NCBI RefSeq assembly: GCF_014784055.1
Contig: NZ_CP061813.1
Coordinates: forward strand, 2,676,001 to 2,740,000
Direction: 5' to 3'
Length of the DNA stretch: 64,000 nt
Source of the DNA: Polaribacter haliotis
GTDB taxonomy: Bacteria > Bacteroidota > Bacteroidia > Flavobacteriales > Flavobacteriaceae
Shown: positions 32,391-40,917 of the stretch, in pieces
How the letters are laid out: every line of letters begins with the position of its first letter
Numbering within the stretch: position 1 is the first letter of the stretch
Notes under the pieces: model-generated
Seen by the model: only the letters and a program-made list of their open reading frames with translations
What the model was told of the DNA's origin: nothing
Database searches by the model: none
Program-made: the position numbers and the translations under genes

Positions 32391-34106
32391 ATGAGAGTAT
32401 TAAAACCAATTATTTTTACAGCTGCAGCTGGTATTTTTTTAGCAAGTTGTAAAACTTCAGTATCCACAATTCCAGTTCCTAGTGGAACAGATAATGTAAT
32501 AAATATTCCTGCAAAAAAGGGAGCATTATCAGAAAACGAGAGACAAACTTGGAGTCATTTAGATTTGTTAACAGATTCTATTCCAGGAATGAGTATCGAT
32601 AAAGCGTACCAATTTATTCAGAATAAAAAAGGAGTTACAGTAATTGTGGCTATTGCAGATTCTGGAGTAGATGTAGAACACGAAGATTTAAAAAATGTTG
32701 CTTGGACAAATCCAAACGAAATTAAAGGAAACAATAAAGATGATGATAATAATGGTTTCGCAGACGATATACATGGTTGGAATTTCCTAGGAAGTAAAGA
32801 TGGTAGAATCGTAAATGCAGATCAGTTAGAGTTAACAAGAATTGTAAAGAATGGAATGGAGAAATTCGGAGACAAAAAAGCCTCTGAAATAGCAGATGCA
32901 GACAAAGCCGAATTCGAACAATATTTAAAATTAAAAGAAAAGTACACGAAATCTGTTGAAGCTCACAAACAAGAGTTGGAAGGATTAAAGAAAACTGCAG
33001 AAAGATTAAACCAACTAGAGCAAAATTTTAACGATGTTAAGAAGTTTGTTGGTAAAGAAGATATTACTGCAGAAGACTTAAAGAGTACAAAACCTAATGA
33101 CCCGAAATTGGCTGCCCAAATTGCAGATGTTGCAAACATTCTAGGAAGAGGAATGACAGAAGCTGGGCTTTTAGATTATAAAAAGCAATTAATGGATTAT
33201 AAATCTGGTAAAGAAAGATCTAAAAGTTACGAGTTAGATTTTAATGCTCGTCAATCTTTAGGAGACGACTTAAATGATATTACAGATACAGATTATGGAA
33301 ATAATAATGTAATTGGTTCTAAAGAATTAGAAAGTCATGGAACCCATGTTGCAGGAATTGTAGCGGCTTCTAGAAATAACAGTAGAGGAGTAAATGGAGT
33401 TGCTAATAATGTACAAATATTAACAGTTCGTGTAGTTCCAGATGGAGATGAGCATGATAAAGATGTAGCTTTAGGAATTAGATACGCAGTAGATAATGGA
33501 GCAAAAGTAATTAACACGAGTTTTGGAAAAGCGTATTCACCACACAAACAATGGGTTTATAATGCTATTAAATATGCAGGAGAAAAAGATGTATTAATAG
33601 TTAATGCTGCTGGTAATGATGGAAATAATATAGACGAAGTAAGAACGTACCCAAACGATTCTGAAGATTTAATAAACGAAATTTCGGACAATGTTTTAAC
33701 GATTGGAGCTATGAGTTTAAATTATAACGAAAACTTACCAGCTTCTTTTTCTAATTACGGAAAAAAGAATGTAGATGTTTTTGCTCCAGGAGTAGATATT
33801 TATGCAACAATGCCCGCAAATAAATATGCTTTTAACAGTGGAACTTCTATGGCAGCACCATCTGCAGCAGGAGTTGCAGCTTTGGTTCGTTCTTATTATC
33901 CACAATTATCTGCAAGCCAAGTAAAACACATTTTAATGAATTCTGGAATTGCAATTAATTTTGATGTTGTAAAACCAGGTTCTCAATCAAGAGAAAAACC
34001 AGATGGAGAGAAAGTTCCTTTTTCAGATCTATCTGTTTCTGGTAGAGTTGTAAATGCTTATAACGCTTTAAAAATGGCGGATAGAATTGTAAACGGAAAA
34101 AAATAA
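32391..34106 (+). CDS. S8 (subtilisin-like) serine protease, lipoprotein
   Basis: A 571-residue lipoprotein (lipobox LASC, Cys20) with a subtilase domain. The triad is D90 (AIADSGVDVEHEDL), H316 (SHGTHVAGIV) and S486 (GTSMAAPSAAGVAALV), with the oxyanion Asn in NAAGNDG. Some 225 residues separate Asp and His, against about 35 in subtilisin; the insertion (about 125-290) is largely helical and charged (EFEQYLKLKEKYTKSVEAHK and following), perhaps a coiled coil. It should act on the periplasmic side or the surface. A terminator follows, then the M1 peptidase gene. Confidence 0.92.
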   Translation: MRVLKPIIFTAAAGIFLASCKTSVSTIPVPSGTDNVINIPAKKGALSENERQTWSHLDLLTDSIPGMSIDKAYQFIQNKKGVTVIVAIADSGVDVEHEDLKNVAWTNPNEIKGNNKDDDNNGFADDIHGWNFLGSKDGRIVNADQLELTRIVKNGMEKFGDKKASEIADADKAEFEQYLKLKEKYTKSVEAHKQELEGLKKTAERLNQLEQNFNDVKKFVGKEDITAEDLKSTKPNDPKLAAQIADVANILGRGMTEAGLLDYKKQLMDYKSGKERSKSYELDFNARQSLGDDLNDITDTDYGNNNVIGSKELESHGTHVAGIVAASRNNSRGVNGVANNVQILTVRVVPDGDEHDKDVALGIRYAVDNGAKVINTSFGKAYSPHKQWVYNAIKYAGEKDVLIVNAAGNDGNNIDEVRTYPNDSEDLINEISDNVLTIGAMSLNYNENLPASFSNYGKKNVDVFAPGVDIYATMPANKYAFNSGTSMAAPSAAGVAALVRSYYPQLSASQVKHILMNSGIAINFDVVKPGSQSREKPDGEKVPFSDLSVSGRVVNAYNALKMADRIVNGKK

Positions 34107-34110
34107 ATTT

Positions 34111-34142
34111 AAAACAGCGATAATTACTTCGCTGTTTTTTAT
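34111..34142 (+). terminator. Rho-independent terminator after the S8 protease gene
   Basis: Arms AAAACAGCGA and TCGCTGTTTT with T run following. Confidence 0.8.
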
Positions 34143-34170
34143 TTTTATATCAAACTAAATAATTATTAAT

Positions 34171-36009
34171 ATGAAAAAATTACTCTTTTTAGGGAGCTTT
34201 TTAGTATTGTTAGCTTCTTGTGCGAACTCTAAGGAAGTGCACAATAAAGAACATAAAAACAGTGCAAAGTTCACCACATATTGGCAACAGCATATAGATT
34301 ACAAGATGGATATTGATATGGATGTAAAAAACCATCAATATAAAGGAAAGCAAAAAGCGGTGTACACAAATAATTCTCCAGACGAATTAGATAAAGTGTA
34401 TTATCACTTATATTTTAATGCATTTCAGCCAGGTTCTCAAATGGACGTAAGATCTTTAAATATAAAAGATCCAGATAGAAGAGTTAGAGATAGAATAAGC
34501 AAATTACAACCTAATGAAATAGGTTATATTAAAGTAAATTCTTTAAAACAAAATGGAGCTGCAATTTCCTATAAAACTGTGGGTACAATTTTAGAAGTAA
34601 CACTAAACAACCCAATAAAATCCGGAGAAAGTGTTACTTTCGATATGGATTTCGATGCGCAAGTTCCAGTACAAATTCGTAGAACAGGAAGAGATAATAA
34701 AGAAGGTGTTGCCTTATCTATGTCTCAATGGTATCCAAAAATGGCAGAATACGATTTCGAAGGTTGGCATACACCACCATATATTGCTCGAGAATTTCAT
34801 GGAGTTTGGGGAAATTTTGATGTAAAATTAACGATTGACAGAAATTATGTAGTTGGTGGAACAGGATATTTACAAAATCCACAAGAAATAGGACATGGTT
34901 ATGAAGATAAATCGAAACCTTTAAATATTCCAAATGCAAATGAATTAACTTGGCATTTTAAAGCACCAAATGTGCACGATTTTACATGGGCAGCAGATCC
35001 AGATTATAATCACGATGTTTTAAAAATGCCTGTTGGTATCGATTTACACTTCTTGTATAAGAAAACATTAGATGCTAAATATTTAAAAAACTGGAAAGAT
35101 TTACAAGAACCAACAGCCGAATTAATGGCGTATTTTAGTAAACACGTTGGTAAATATCCATACAAACAATACTCTGTAATACAAGGTGGAGATGGAGGCA
35201 TGGAATATGCTATGTCTACGTTAATCACAGGACAAAGAAGTTTTGGGAGTCTTTTTGGAGTAACAGCTCACGAAATGGCACACACTTGGTTTCAGTTTTT
35301 GTTAGCAACTAACGAAAGTAAGCATCCTTGGATGGACGAAGGTTTTACTTCTTATATTTCTAACAAAGCTTCTTATGAAATTTTAAAAAGAGGAGATAAA
35401 AATCCAAATGCAGGCCCATATAGAGGATATAATTATTTAGTAAAAAATAATATAGAAGAACCTTTAACAACACATGCAGATAGGTATAATACAAATGCCG
35501 CATATAGTACAGGAAGTTATGGCAAAGGAAGTATGTTTTTGTCTCAATTAGAATATGTAATTGGCGAAGAAAATGTTGCGAAAGGACTTAAAAAATATTT
35601 TAACGATTTTAGTTTTAAACACCCAACACCAAATGATGTAAAACGTTCTATGGAAAAAGTTTCTGGAATTCATTTAGATTGGTATTTAAACGAATGGACA
35701 CAAACAATACACACTATCGACTATGGAATTAAATCTGTAATTGGAAAAACAATAACTTTAGAAAGAATTGGACAAATGCCAATGCCAGTAGATTTAGAAG
35801 TAATTTATACAGATGGTTCTACACAAAGTTTTAATATTCCATTAAGAATGATGAGAGGCCACAAACCAACAACAGCTACTATTTTAGAAGATTGGGGTTG
35901 GGCAATGCCAACTTATTCTTTTACAACTGCAAAAACAGTAAAATCTGTTGAAATTGATAAAAGTAAATTAATGGCAGATGTTAATTTAGAGAATAACGTT
36001 TACAAATAG
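34171..36009 (+). CDS. M1-family zinc metallopeptidase, lipoprotein
   Basis: A 612-residue lipoprotein (MKKLLFLGSFLVLLASC, Cys17). The gluzincin site is H367-E368-M-A-H371 in VTAHEMAHTWFQ and E390 in WMDEGFTSY, 19 residues later. The substrate-side GGDGGMEYAMST replaces the GAMEN exopeptidase motif with GGMEYA. The N-terminal beta domain carries DVKNHQYKGKQKAVYTNNSPDELD. The protein is shorter than aminopeptidase N and resembles Bacteroidota M1 members of unknown substrate. Probably faces the periplasm or the cell surface. A bidirectional hairpin terminator follows. Confidence 0.93.
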   Translation: MKKLLFLGSFLVLLASCANSKEVHNKEHKNSAKFTTYWQQHIDYKMDIDMDVKNHQYKGKQKAVYTNNSPDELDKVYYHLYFNAFQPGSQMDVRSLNIKDPDRRVRDRISKLQPNEIGYIKVNSLKQNGAAISYKTVGTILEVTLNNPIKSGESVTFDMDFDAQVPVQIRRTGRDNKEGVALSMSQWYPKMAEYDFEGWHTPPYIAREFHGVWGNFDVKLTIDRNYVVGGTGYLQNPQEIGHGYEDKSKPLNIPNANELTWHFKAPNVHDFTWAADPDYNHDVLKMPVGIDLHFLYKKTLDAKYLKNWKDLQEPTAELMAYFSKHVGKYPYKQYSVIQGGDGGMEYAMSTLITGQRSFGSLFGVTAHEMAHTWFQFLLATNESKHPWMDEGFTSYISNKASYEILKRGDKNPNAGPYRGYNYLVKNNIEEPLTTHADRYNTNAAYSTGSYGKGSMFLSQLEYVIGEENVAKGLKKYFNDFSFKHPTPNDVKRSMEKVSGIHLDWYLNEWTQTIHTIDYGIKSVIGKTITLERIGQMPMPVDLEVIYTDGSTQSFNIPLRMMRGHKPTTATILEDWGWAMPTYSFTTAKTVKSVEIDKSKLMADVNLENNVYK

Positions 36010-36031
36010 AGAAAGAATTTTTCTAAAATAT

Positions 36032-36073
36032 AAAGACCTCACAGATTTTAAAAAATTTGTGAGGTCTTTTTTA
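36032..36073 (+). terminator. Rho-independent terminator after the M1 peptidase gene
   Basis: Perfect arms AAAGACCTCACA and TGTGAGGTCTTT followed by TTT; the A run upstream could also serve the minus strand. Confidence 0.85.
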
Positions 36074-36189
36074 TTAATTATTTAGGTGAAAAATCTTTCT
36101 ATTGGTTTTCAGTACAAGAATAAAGTCGTGTTTCTTGTTTCTAAAAGCGAAGCAATCTTGGCTCTACTAATATTAAGTTCAATGCTTTT

Positions 36190-36855
36190 CTAATGTAAAA
36201 ACTCATCAATTCTTTCGTTTGGAATAAAACCTTTTAACATTAATAAAAAGCCAAAAACAATTAGAAGAATTCCCATAACTTTTTTTACTTTATAAACAAC
36301 TAAAGGAGTCATTTTGCTTTTTAGTTGTTTTGCTAAAAGAATTTTACCAATATCTGTTGCAAAATAACCCAATAAAATAACACCAAAATAAGAGAAAATA
36401 GCACTCTGATTCATGTCTAAAGTTGGGCCAATAACCAATACAGTTCCTAGCCAAAAAGCCAAAACACCAATATTAATAAAATTTAAGAAATAACCTTTTA
36501 TAAATAATTTTAAATAGTTGTTTTTTATAGGAACATCTACCAATTTCGAAGTTTCAAGAGCTTCTTTTTTATTGGATTTATCTAAGTAAGTAATTAAGCC
36601 ATAAATAATTAAAACCAAGCCACCAATAAAAAACAAACGAGGATCGTCTTTTATTTTTTCTAACAAAGACCTACTTCCATAATAAGCAATTAAGATAAAA
36701 GAAACATCTCCTAAAAGAACGCCAATATCAAAAGCAATTGCTGCTCTTGCTCCTTTTAAAATACTGGTTTGAATCAGCATAAAAAAAACAGGTCCAATCA
36801 TAAATGCCATGAAAAAACCTATTAAAAAAGCATTCTTAAAGTCGTAAATATCCAT
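36190..36855 (-). CDS. LysE/RhtB-family exporter
   Basis: A 221-residue membrane protein with six predicted helices. The first helix FLIGFFMAFMIGPVFFMLIQTSILKGARAAIAF, read in parts, carries the G-P-...-ILKG signature of LysE transporters, and GVLLGDVSFILIAYYG follows as in the family. LysE proteins export amino acids or related small molecules; substrate here is unknown. A TATTTTTG box lies 7 bp before the ATG, so the leader is very short. It is followed downstream by the M1 gene in convergent orientation. Confidence 0.88.
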   Translation of the reverse strand: MDIYDFKNAFLIGFFMAFMIGPVFFMLIQTSILKGARAAIAFDIGVLLGDVSFILIAYYGSRSLLEKIKDDPRLFFIGGLVLIIYGLITYLDKSNKKEALETSKLVDVPIKNNYLKLFIKGYFLNFINIGVLAFWLGTVLVIGPTLDMNQSAIFSYFGVILLGYFATDIGKILLAKQLKSKMTPLVVYKVKKVMGILLIVFGFLLMLKGFIPNERIDEFLH

Positions 36856-36861
36856 AGTTTA

Positions 36862-36869
36862 CAAAAATA
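36862..36869 (-). promoter_or_regulatory. -7 box (TATTTTTG) of the LysE gene
   Basis: CAAAAATA on the plus strand directly upstream of the ATG at 36855. Confidence 0.5.
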
Positions 36870-37024
36870 CGGAATTTTATAGACCATTAAAATCTATTTC
36901 GTTTTTTGATTTAATATTTAGGGCAGAATTTAGTTTTAAAAATTAGTTGTAACCAAGTTTTTATTCAAACAATTGTTATTTTCGAGTAACCAAAATAATT
37001 ACACAATTACAAAGTTAAACCATT

Positions 37025-38071
37025 TTAAACATCATCAAAGTCAATAGTAATTTTCGCAGTTGTTGGGTGTGCTTGGCAAGCCAAAATTAAACCGTCTGCA
37101 ATTTCGCCATCCGTTAAAATAGAATTCTTAACCATTACAGCTTTCCCTTCAGTAACTTTACACATACAAGAACTACAAACTCCACCTTGGCAAGAATAAG
37201 GTGCATCTAAATCGTTGCGCAAACTTGCGGCCAAGATATCGTCTGTTTGTTGCATTATAAAAGTAGTTTCTTCATCATCTAAAAGTACAGTAATTTCAGT
37301 AGTTCCTTCTTTTACTTCAGATAAAGCTTCCTCATCAACAGAAGTTGTAAACAACTCAAAATGAATATTTTCTTTCGGGATATTGTTGTTTTCTAAAGTT
37401 TTAGAAACCTCATTAATCATTTCTTCTGGCCCACATAAAAAAGCGGCATCAAAAGAAAGTTCTCTATACATATTCTTAACGAAATAATTGGTTACACTTT
37501 CATCAATTCTTCCTCTCAATTGATTTTTTACTTCCTCTCTACTGAAGATATAATGCAATTTAAATCTATCTGAATATGTTTCTTTTAATGAATTTAATTC
37601 ATCATAAAAAATAGTATCTGCAGCAGTTTTATTTCCATAAACTAAGGTAAATTTAGAAGTTGATTCCGTTTCTAAAACCGTTTTTACCATTGACAAAATT
37701 GGTGTAATTCCAGAACCAGCAGCAAAAGCAATGTAATTTTTATTTACATCTGCATTTAATAAAAAACGTCCTTCAGGTTCAGAAATTTCAATTACATCAC
37801 CAGCTTTTAAACCAGAGGTTGCAAATACAGAAAAAGTTCCATTTTCAACAGCTTTTATGGCAACTCTAATTTCGCCACTTTTGGGAGTCGAACAAATAGA
37901 ATATGCTCTTCGAATTTCTTCTCCATTAATTTCTTTTTGTAGTGTAATATATTGCCCAGCAGTAAAATTAAAAGCTTCTTTTAAATTTTCGGGAATCTTA
38001 AATAAAACAGAAACCGCATTTGCGGTTTCGTGTTTAATTTCTTGTATGTTTACTTTGTGAAATGTTGCCAT
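37025..38071 (-). CDS. Ferredoxin-NADP reductase-type flavoprotein with C-terminal 2Fe-2S domain (PaaE-like)
   Basis: A 348-residue three-domain electron-transfer protein: FAD-binding barrel (RRAYSICSTP near 54-63), NAD(P)H-binding domain (FAAGSGITPILSM and the FLCGPEEMI block), and plant-type 2Fe-2S domain with CQGGVCSSC and a fourth Cys in ILACQAHP. This is the layout of PaaE, the reductase of the phenylacetyl-CoA epoxidase, and of similar oxygenase reductases. No paaABCD or other oxygenase genes lie in the window, so a general reductase role is equally possible. A family 1 palindrome (38095-38176) lies just upstream. Confidence 0.85.
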   Translation of the reverse strand: MATFHKVNIQEIKHETANAVSVLFKIPENLKEAFNFTAGQYITLQKEINGEEIRRAYSICSTPKSGEIRVAIKAVENGTFSVFATSGLKAGDVIEISEPEGRFLLNADVNKNYIAFAAGSGITPILSMVKTVLETESTSKFTLVYGNKTAADTIFYDELNSLKETYSDRFKLHYIFSREEVKNQLRGRIDESVTNYFVKNMYRELSFDAAFLCGPEEMINEVSKTLENNNIPKENIHFELFTTSVDEEALSEVKEGTTEITVLLDDEETTFIMQQTDDILAASLRNDLDAPYSCQGGVCSSCMCKVTEGKAVMVKNSILTDGEIADGLILACQAHPTTAKITIDFDDV

Positions 38072-38094
38072 TTTATGATTTTAAAAAAGTATGG

Positions 38095-38176
38095 TGTCAT
38101 TTCGACCTTGTGGAGAAATCTAAAAACCATCTATATTAAGATTTTTCGACTTCATTTCATTTCGCTCAAAATGACA
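38095..38176. repeat. Palindromic repeat, family 1, copy F (solo)
   Basis: Left arm TGTCATTTCGACC...GGAGAAATCT (38095-38121), 17-bp centre, right arm AGATTTTTCGAC...CAAAATGACA (38139-38176). At 82 bp it has the same size as copy A. It lies between the reductase gene and asd, both on the minus strand. Confidence 0.85.
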
Positions 38177-38194
38177 AGTAAAACTCAAAATATT

Positions 38195-39184
38195 TTAAAC
38201 TAAATTATTTTCTACTAAATATTCAGCTATTTGAACTGTGTTTGTAGCAGCACCTTTTCTTAAGTTATCTGCAACAATCCACAAATTTAAGGTATTTTCT
38301 TGAGATTCGTCTCTTCTAATTCTACCAACAAAAACTTCATCTTTATTATGTGCATTAATTGGCATAGGATACACGTTGTTCGCTAAATCGTCTTGCACAA
38401 TAACACCTTCTGTTTCAGATAAAATTTTACGAACTTCATCTAAATCGAAATCATTATGAAACTGAACATTTACAGCTTCAGAATGTCCTCCAGCAGTAGG
38501 AATTCTAACAGCAGTTGCAGTAACAGAAAAAGAATCGTCACGTAAAATTTTCTTTGGTTCTTTTACCAATTTCATTTCCTCTTTTGTGTATCCGTTTTCT
38601 AAAAAAACGTCACAATGAGGCAATGCATTTCTACCAATTTTATGAGGATATGCCATTTCTCCATCAATTCCAGCTTCTTCATTATCTAATTGCTGCACTG
38701 CTTTTACACCAGTACCAGAAACAGATTGATATGTAGAAATAACCACACGTTTCATTTTATACTTTAAATGCAAAGGAGATAAAGCTGCCACTAACTGAAT
38801 TGTAGAACAATTAGGATTCGCAATAATTTTATCATCCGCAGTTAAAACGTCACCATTAATTTCAGGAACCACCAACTTTTTAGTTGGGTCCATTCTCCAA
38901 GCAGAAGAATTGTCGATAACAGTTGTACCAACTTCTGCAAATTTAGGTGCCCATTCTAAAGAAGTGTCTCCTCCAGCAGAAAATAATGCTAAATCTGGCT
39001 TCATTTTTAATGCATCTTCTAAAGTAACAACGGTATAATCGTTTCCTTTGTACGCTAATTTTTTTCCAGCAGATCTTGCAGAAGCTACAGGAATTAATTC
39101 CGTAATTGGTAAATTACGTTCTTCTAAAACTTTCAACATTACTGTGCCCACCATTCCAGTTGCACCAACAACAGCTATTTTCAT
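38195..39184 (-). CDS. asd: Aspartate-semialdehyde dehydrogenase
   Basis: A 329-residue NADP-dependent enzyme reducing aspartyl phosphate to aspartate semialdehyde for lysine/diaminopimelate, threonine and methionine synthesis. The Rossmann motif GATGMVG is at 7-13; the nucleophile is C126 in NPNCSTIQL; the acid/base His is H234 in TAGGHSEAVNV. SAGGDTSLEWAP and NSSAWRMDP match the family. Length and residues are intact. A GATATTTG element (39215-39222) on this strand is a possible promoter box. Confidence 0.96.
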   Translation of the reverse strand: MKIAVVGATGMVGTVMLKVLEERNLPITELIPVASARSAGKKLAYKGNDYTVVTLEDALKMKPDLALFSAGGDTSLEWAPKFAEVGTTVIDNSSAWRMDPTKKLVVPEINGDVLTADDKIIANPNCSTIQLVAALSPLHLKYKMKRVVISTYQSVSGTGVKAVQQLDNEEAGIDGEMAYPHKIGRNALPHCDVFLENGYTKEEMKLVKEPKKILRDDSFSVTATAVRIPTAGGHSEAVNVQFHNDFDLDEVRKILSETEGVIVQDDLANNVYPMPINAHNKDEVFVGRIRRDESQENTLNLWIVADNLRKGAATNTVQIAEYLVENNLV

Positions 39185-39340
39185 TGCCTAAAATTTAATT
39201 TATTTTTCGTGCTGCAAATATCCTAAAAAAAAGGATGAACTAAATTACATAAAACGTTATAAATCAATTAAAGTTTAAAAATATAGCAACTATTTTCCTG
39301 ATGTTTAATTTTCAACAAATTGATATAAAATTATTTTTTG

Positions 39341-39437
39341 AAGCCATTTCCAGCTTTCACTACTCGCTTTTTTTGCAGAAAAAGCAAAAAAGAGCTCAAA
39401 CAAACCGTTCAATCTGGGCTAAACCAGTTTGCTAACA
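39341..39437. repeat. Dispersed intergenic repeat, family 2, copy 3
   Basis: Blocks CATTTCCAGCTTTCACTACT, an inner hairpin GCTTTTTTTGC..AAAGCAAAAAAGAGC, CCGTTCAATCTGGGCTAAAC correspond in order to copy 1 at 6498-6583. Confidence 0.6.
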
Positions 39438-39526
39438 TTTTTGCGAGGAACATAGTAATCTCTTTTTTAATATATAAATTGCTTGATCATTCTTCCTTGA
39501 ATTGATATAATTTCATCTAAAATCAG

Positions 39527-39534
39527 TAGATTTG
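39527..39534 (+). promoter_or_regulatory. -7 box (TAGATTTG) of trhO
   Basis: TAnnTTTG match with TTG at 39502-39504, 22 bp upstream; 37 bp before the ATG at 39572. Confidence 0.55.
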
Positions 39535-39571
39535 CACCAATAAAATCAATCATTAACTAAAAAAGTATAGC

Positions 39572-40603
39572 ATGCAACTGTACAATAAGTTAAGCGCTAC
39601 AGAACGCGCTGCATTAATTGATGAAGCTGGTAAAGACCGCCTCACAATCTCTTTTTATCAATATTACAAGATAGAAAATCCACAATTATTTAGAGACAAA
39701 TTATTTTTAGAATGGAACGCTTTAGACGTTTTAGGTAGAATTTATGTTTCTTACGAAGGTATAAATGCACAATTATCTGTTCCATCAGAAAATTTATACG
39801 CCTTAAAAGACCAATTAGACAGCATTTCTTTTCTAAAAGATATCCGTTTAAATATTGCTGTTGAGCAAGACAACAAGTCGTTTTTAAAACTAAAAGTAAA
39901 AGTTAGAAACAAAATTGTCGCAGATGGTTTAAACGACGAAACGTTTGATGTTACCAACAAAGGAGTACATTTAAATGCAAAGGAGTTTAACGAAATGTTG
40001 GCAAATCCTGATACAGTTTGTGTAGATATGCGAAACCATTATGAGAGTGAAATTGGGCATTTTTCTGGCGCCATAACCCCAGATGTAGATACGTTTAGAG
40101 ATTCTTTAGATATTATCGAAGAAGATTTAAAAGACAATAAAGAAGACAAAAATTTATTGATGTATTGTACTGGCGGAATTCGTTGCGAAAAAGCATCAGC
40201 ATACTACAAACACAAAGGTTTTAAAAACGTTTTTCAATTAGAAGGCGGAATTATAGAATACACACGTCAAGTAAAAGACGAAGGAATAGAAAATAAATTC
40301 ATAGGTAAAAACTTTGTTTTCGATCATAGAAGAGCAGAAAAAATTACAGACGATGTAGTTTCTAATTGTCACCAATGTGGAAAACCTTGTAACGAACATA
40401 CAAACTGCGCAAACGAGGCTTGTCACTTATTATTTATACAGTGTGACGAATGTTCAGAAGCCATGGAAAACACTTGTTCTACAGATTGTCAAGAAATAAT
40501 TCAATTGTCTTTTGAAGAGCAAAAAGAACTTCGAAAAGGAAAAGGAAATAGCAATAAAATTTTCAAAAAAGGTAGAAGCGAAGTTTTAAAGTTTAAGAAG
40601 TAA
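39572..40603 (+). CDS. trhO: tRNA uridine(34) hydroxylase, rhodanese-domain protein TrhO
   Basis: A 343-residue protein of the YceA/TrhO type, which hydroxylates U34 of certain tRNAs to 5-hydroxyuridine using oxygen. An N-terminal acylphosphatase-like domain (GRIYVSYEGINAQLSVP at about 55-71) precedes the rhodanese domain with active Cys199 in MYCTGGIRCEK and DMRNHYESEIGHF. The C-terminal cysteine-rich region (NCHQCGKPCNEHTNC...ACHLLFIQCDECSE...CSTDC) is the zinc-like tail seen in this group. Followed by a terminator. Confidence 0.93.
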   Translation: MQLYNKLSATERAALIDEAGKDRLTISFYQYYKIENPQLFRDKLFLEWNALDVLGRIYVSYEGINAQLSVPSENLYALKDQLDSISFLKDIRLNIAVEQDNKSFLKLKVKVRNKIVADGLNDETFDVTNKGVHLNAKEFNEMLANPDTVCVDMRNHYESEIGHFSGAITPDVDTFRDSLDIIEEDLKDNKEDKNLLMYCTGGIRCEKASAYYKHKGFKNVFQLEGGIIEYTRQVKDEGIENKFIGKNFVFDHRRAEKITDDVVSNCHQCGKPCNEHTNCANEACHLLFIQCDECSEAMENTCSTDCQEIIQLSFEEQKELRKGKGNSNKIFKKGRSEVLKFKK

Positions 40604-40917
40604 TTCAACAATAAATACAAATTAAAAGGCCTCAATTTTTGAGGTCTTTTTTTTGTCTTAAATAAACAATACGAATTCTAATTCAATTAGCGCAAATTCT
40701 AAAAAGCATAATAATTAATTAAATTTCCAAACTACTTTTGCTATATAATTAAGCAACAAAAGACAATTTTAATAACTTTTATTTAGCTGTTTTATCATTC
40801 TTCGAGAATGCGTATATTTACAGATTAGTGAAGATGAGATAGTGTATTTATATCCATCTGATAATCAAAATTATGAACAGTAAAAAGCTTCGAGCTTTTC
40901 TAAAAATATAAAATTAC
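40604..40917. other. Intergenic region between trhO and ricT
   Basis: About 310 bp without a gene. It holds the trhO terminator, a possible -7 element TATATTTA at 40813-40820, and a small hairpin AAAAGCT-TCG-AGCTTTT (40883-40899) about 20 bp before the ricT ATG. Confidence 0.4.
40624..40655 (+). terminator. Rho-independent terminator after trhO
   Basis: Arms AAGGCCTCAA and TTGAGGTCTT followed by a run of T. Confidence 0.8.

Larger units (their letters stand above)
39185..39571. other. Intergenic region between asd and trhO
   Basis: About 390 bp with no credible gene. It contains the asd promoter side, a family 2 repeat (39341-39437) and the trhO promoter box (39527-39534). Confidence 0.5.

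Noticed and set aside
37025..38071. Phenylacetate degradation cluster
   Set aside because: Only the PaaE-like reductase is present; no paaABCDGZ genes are in the window.
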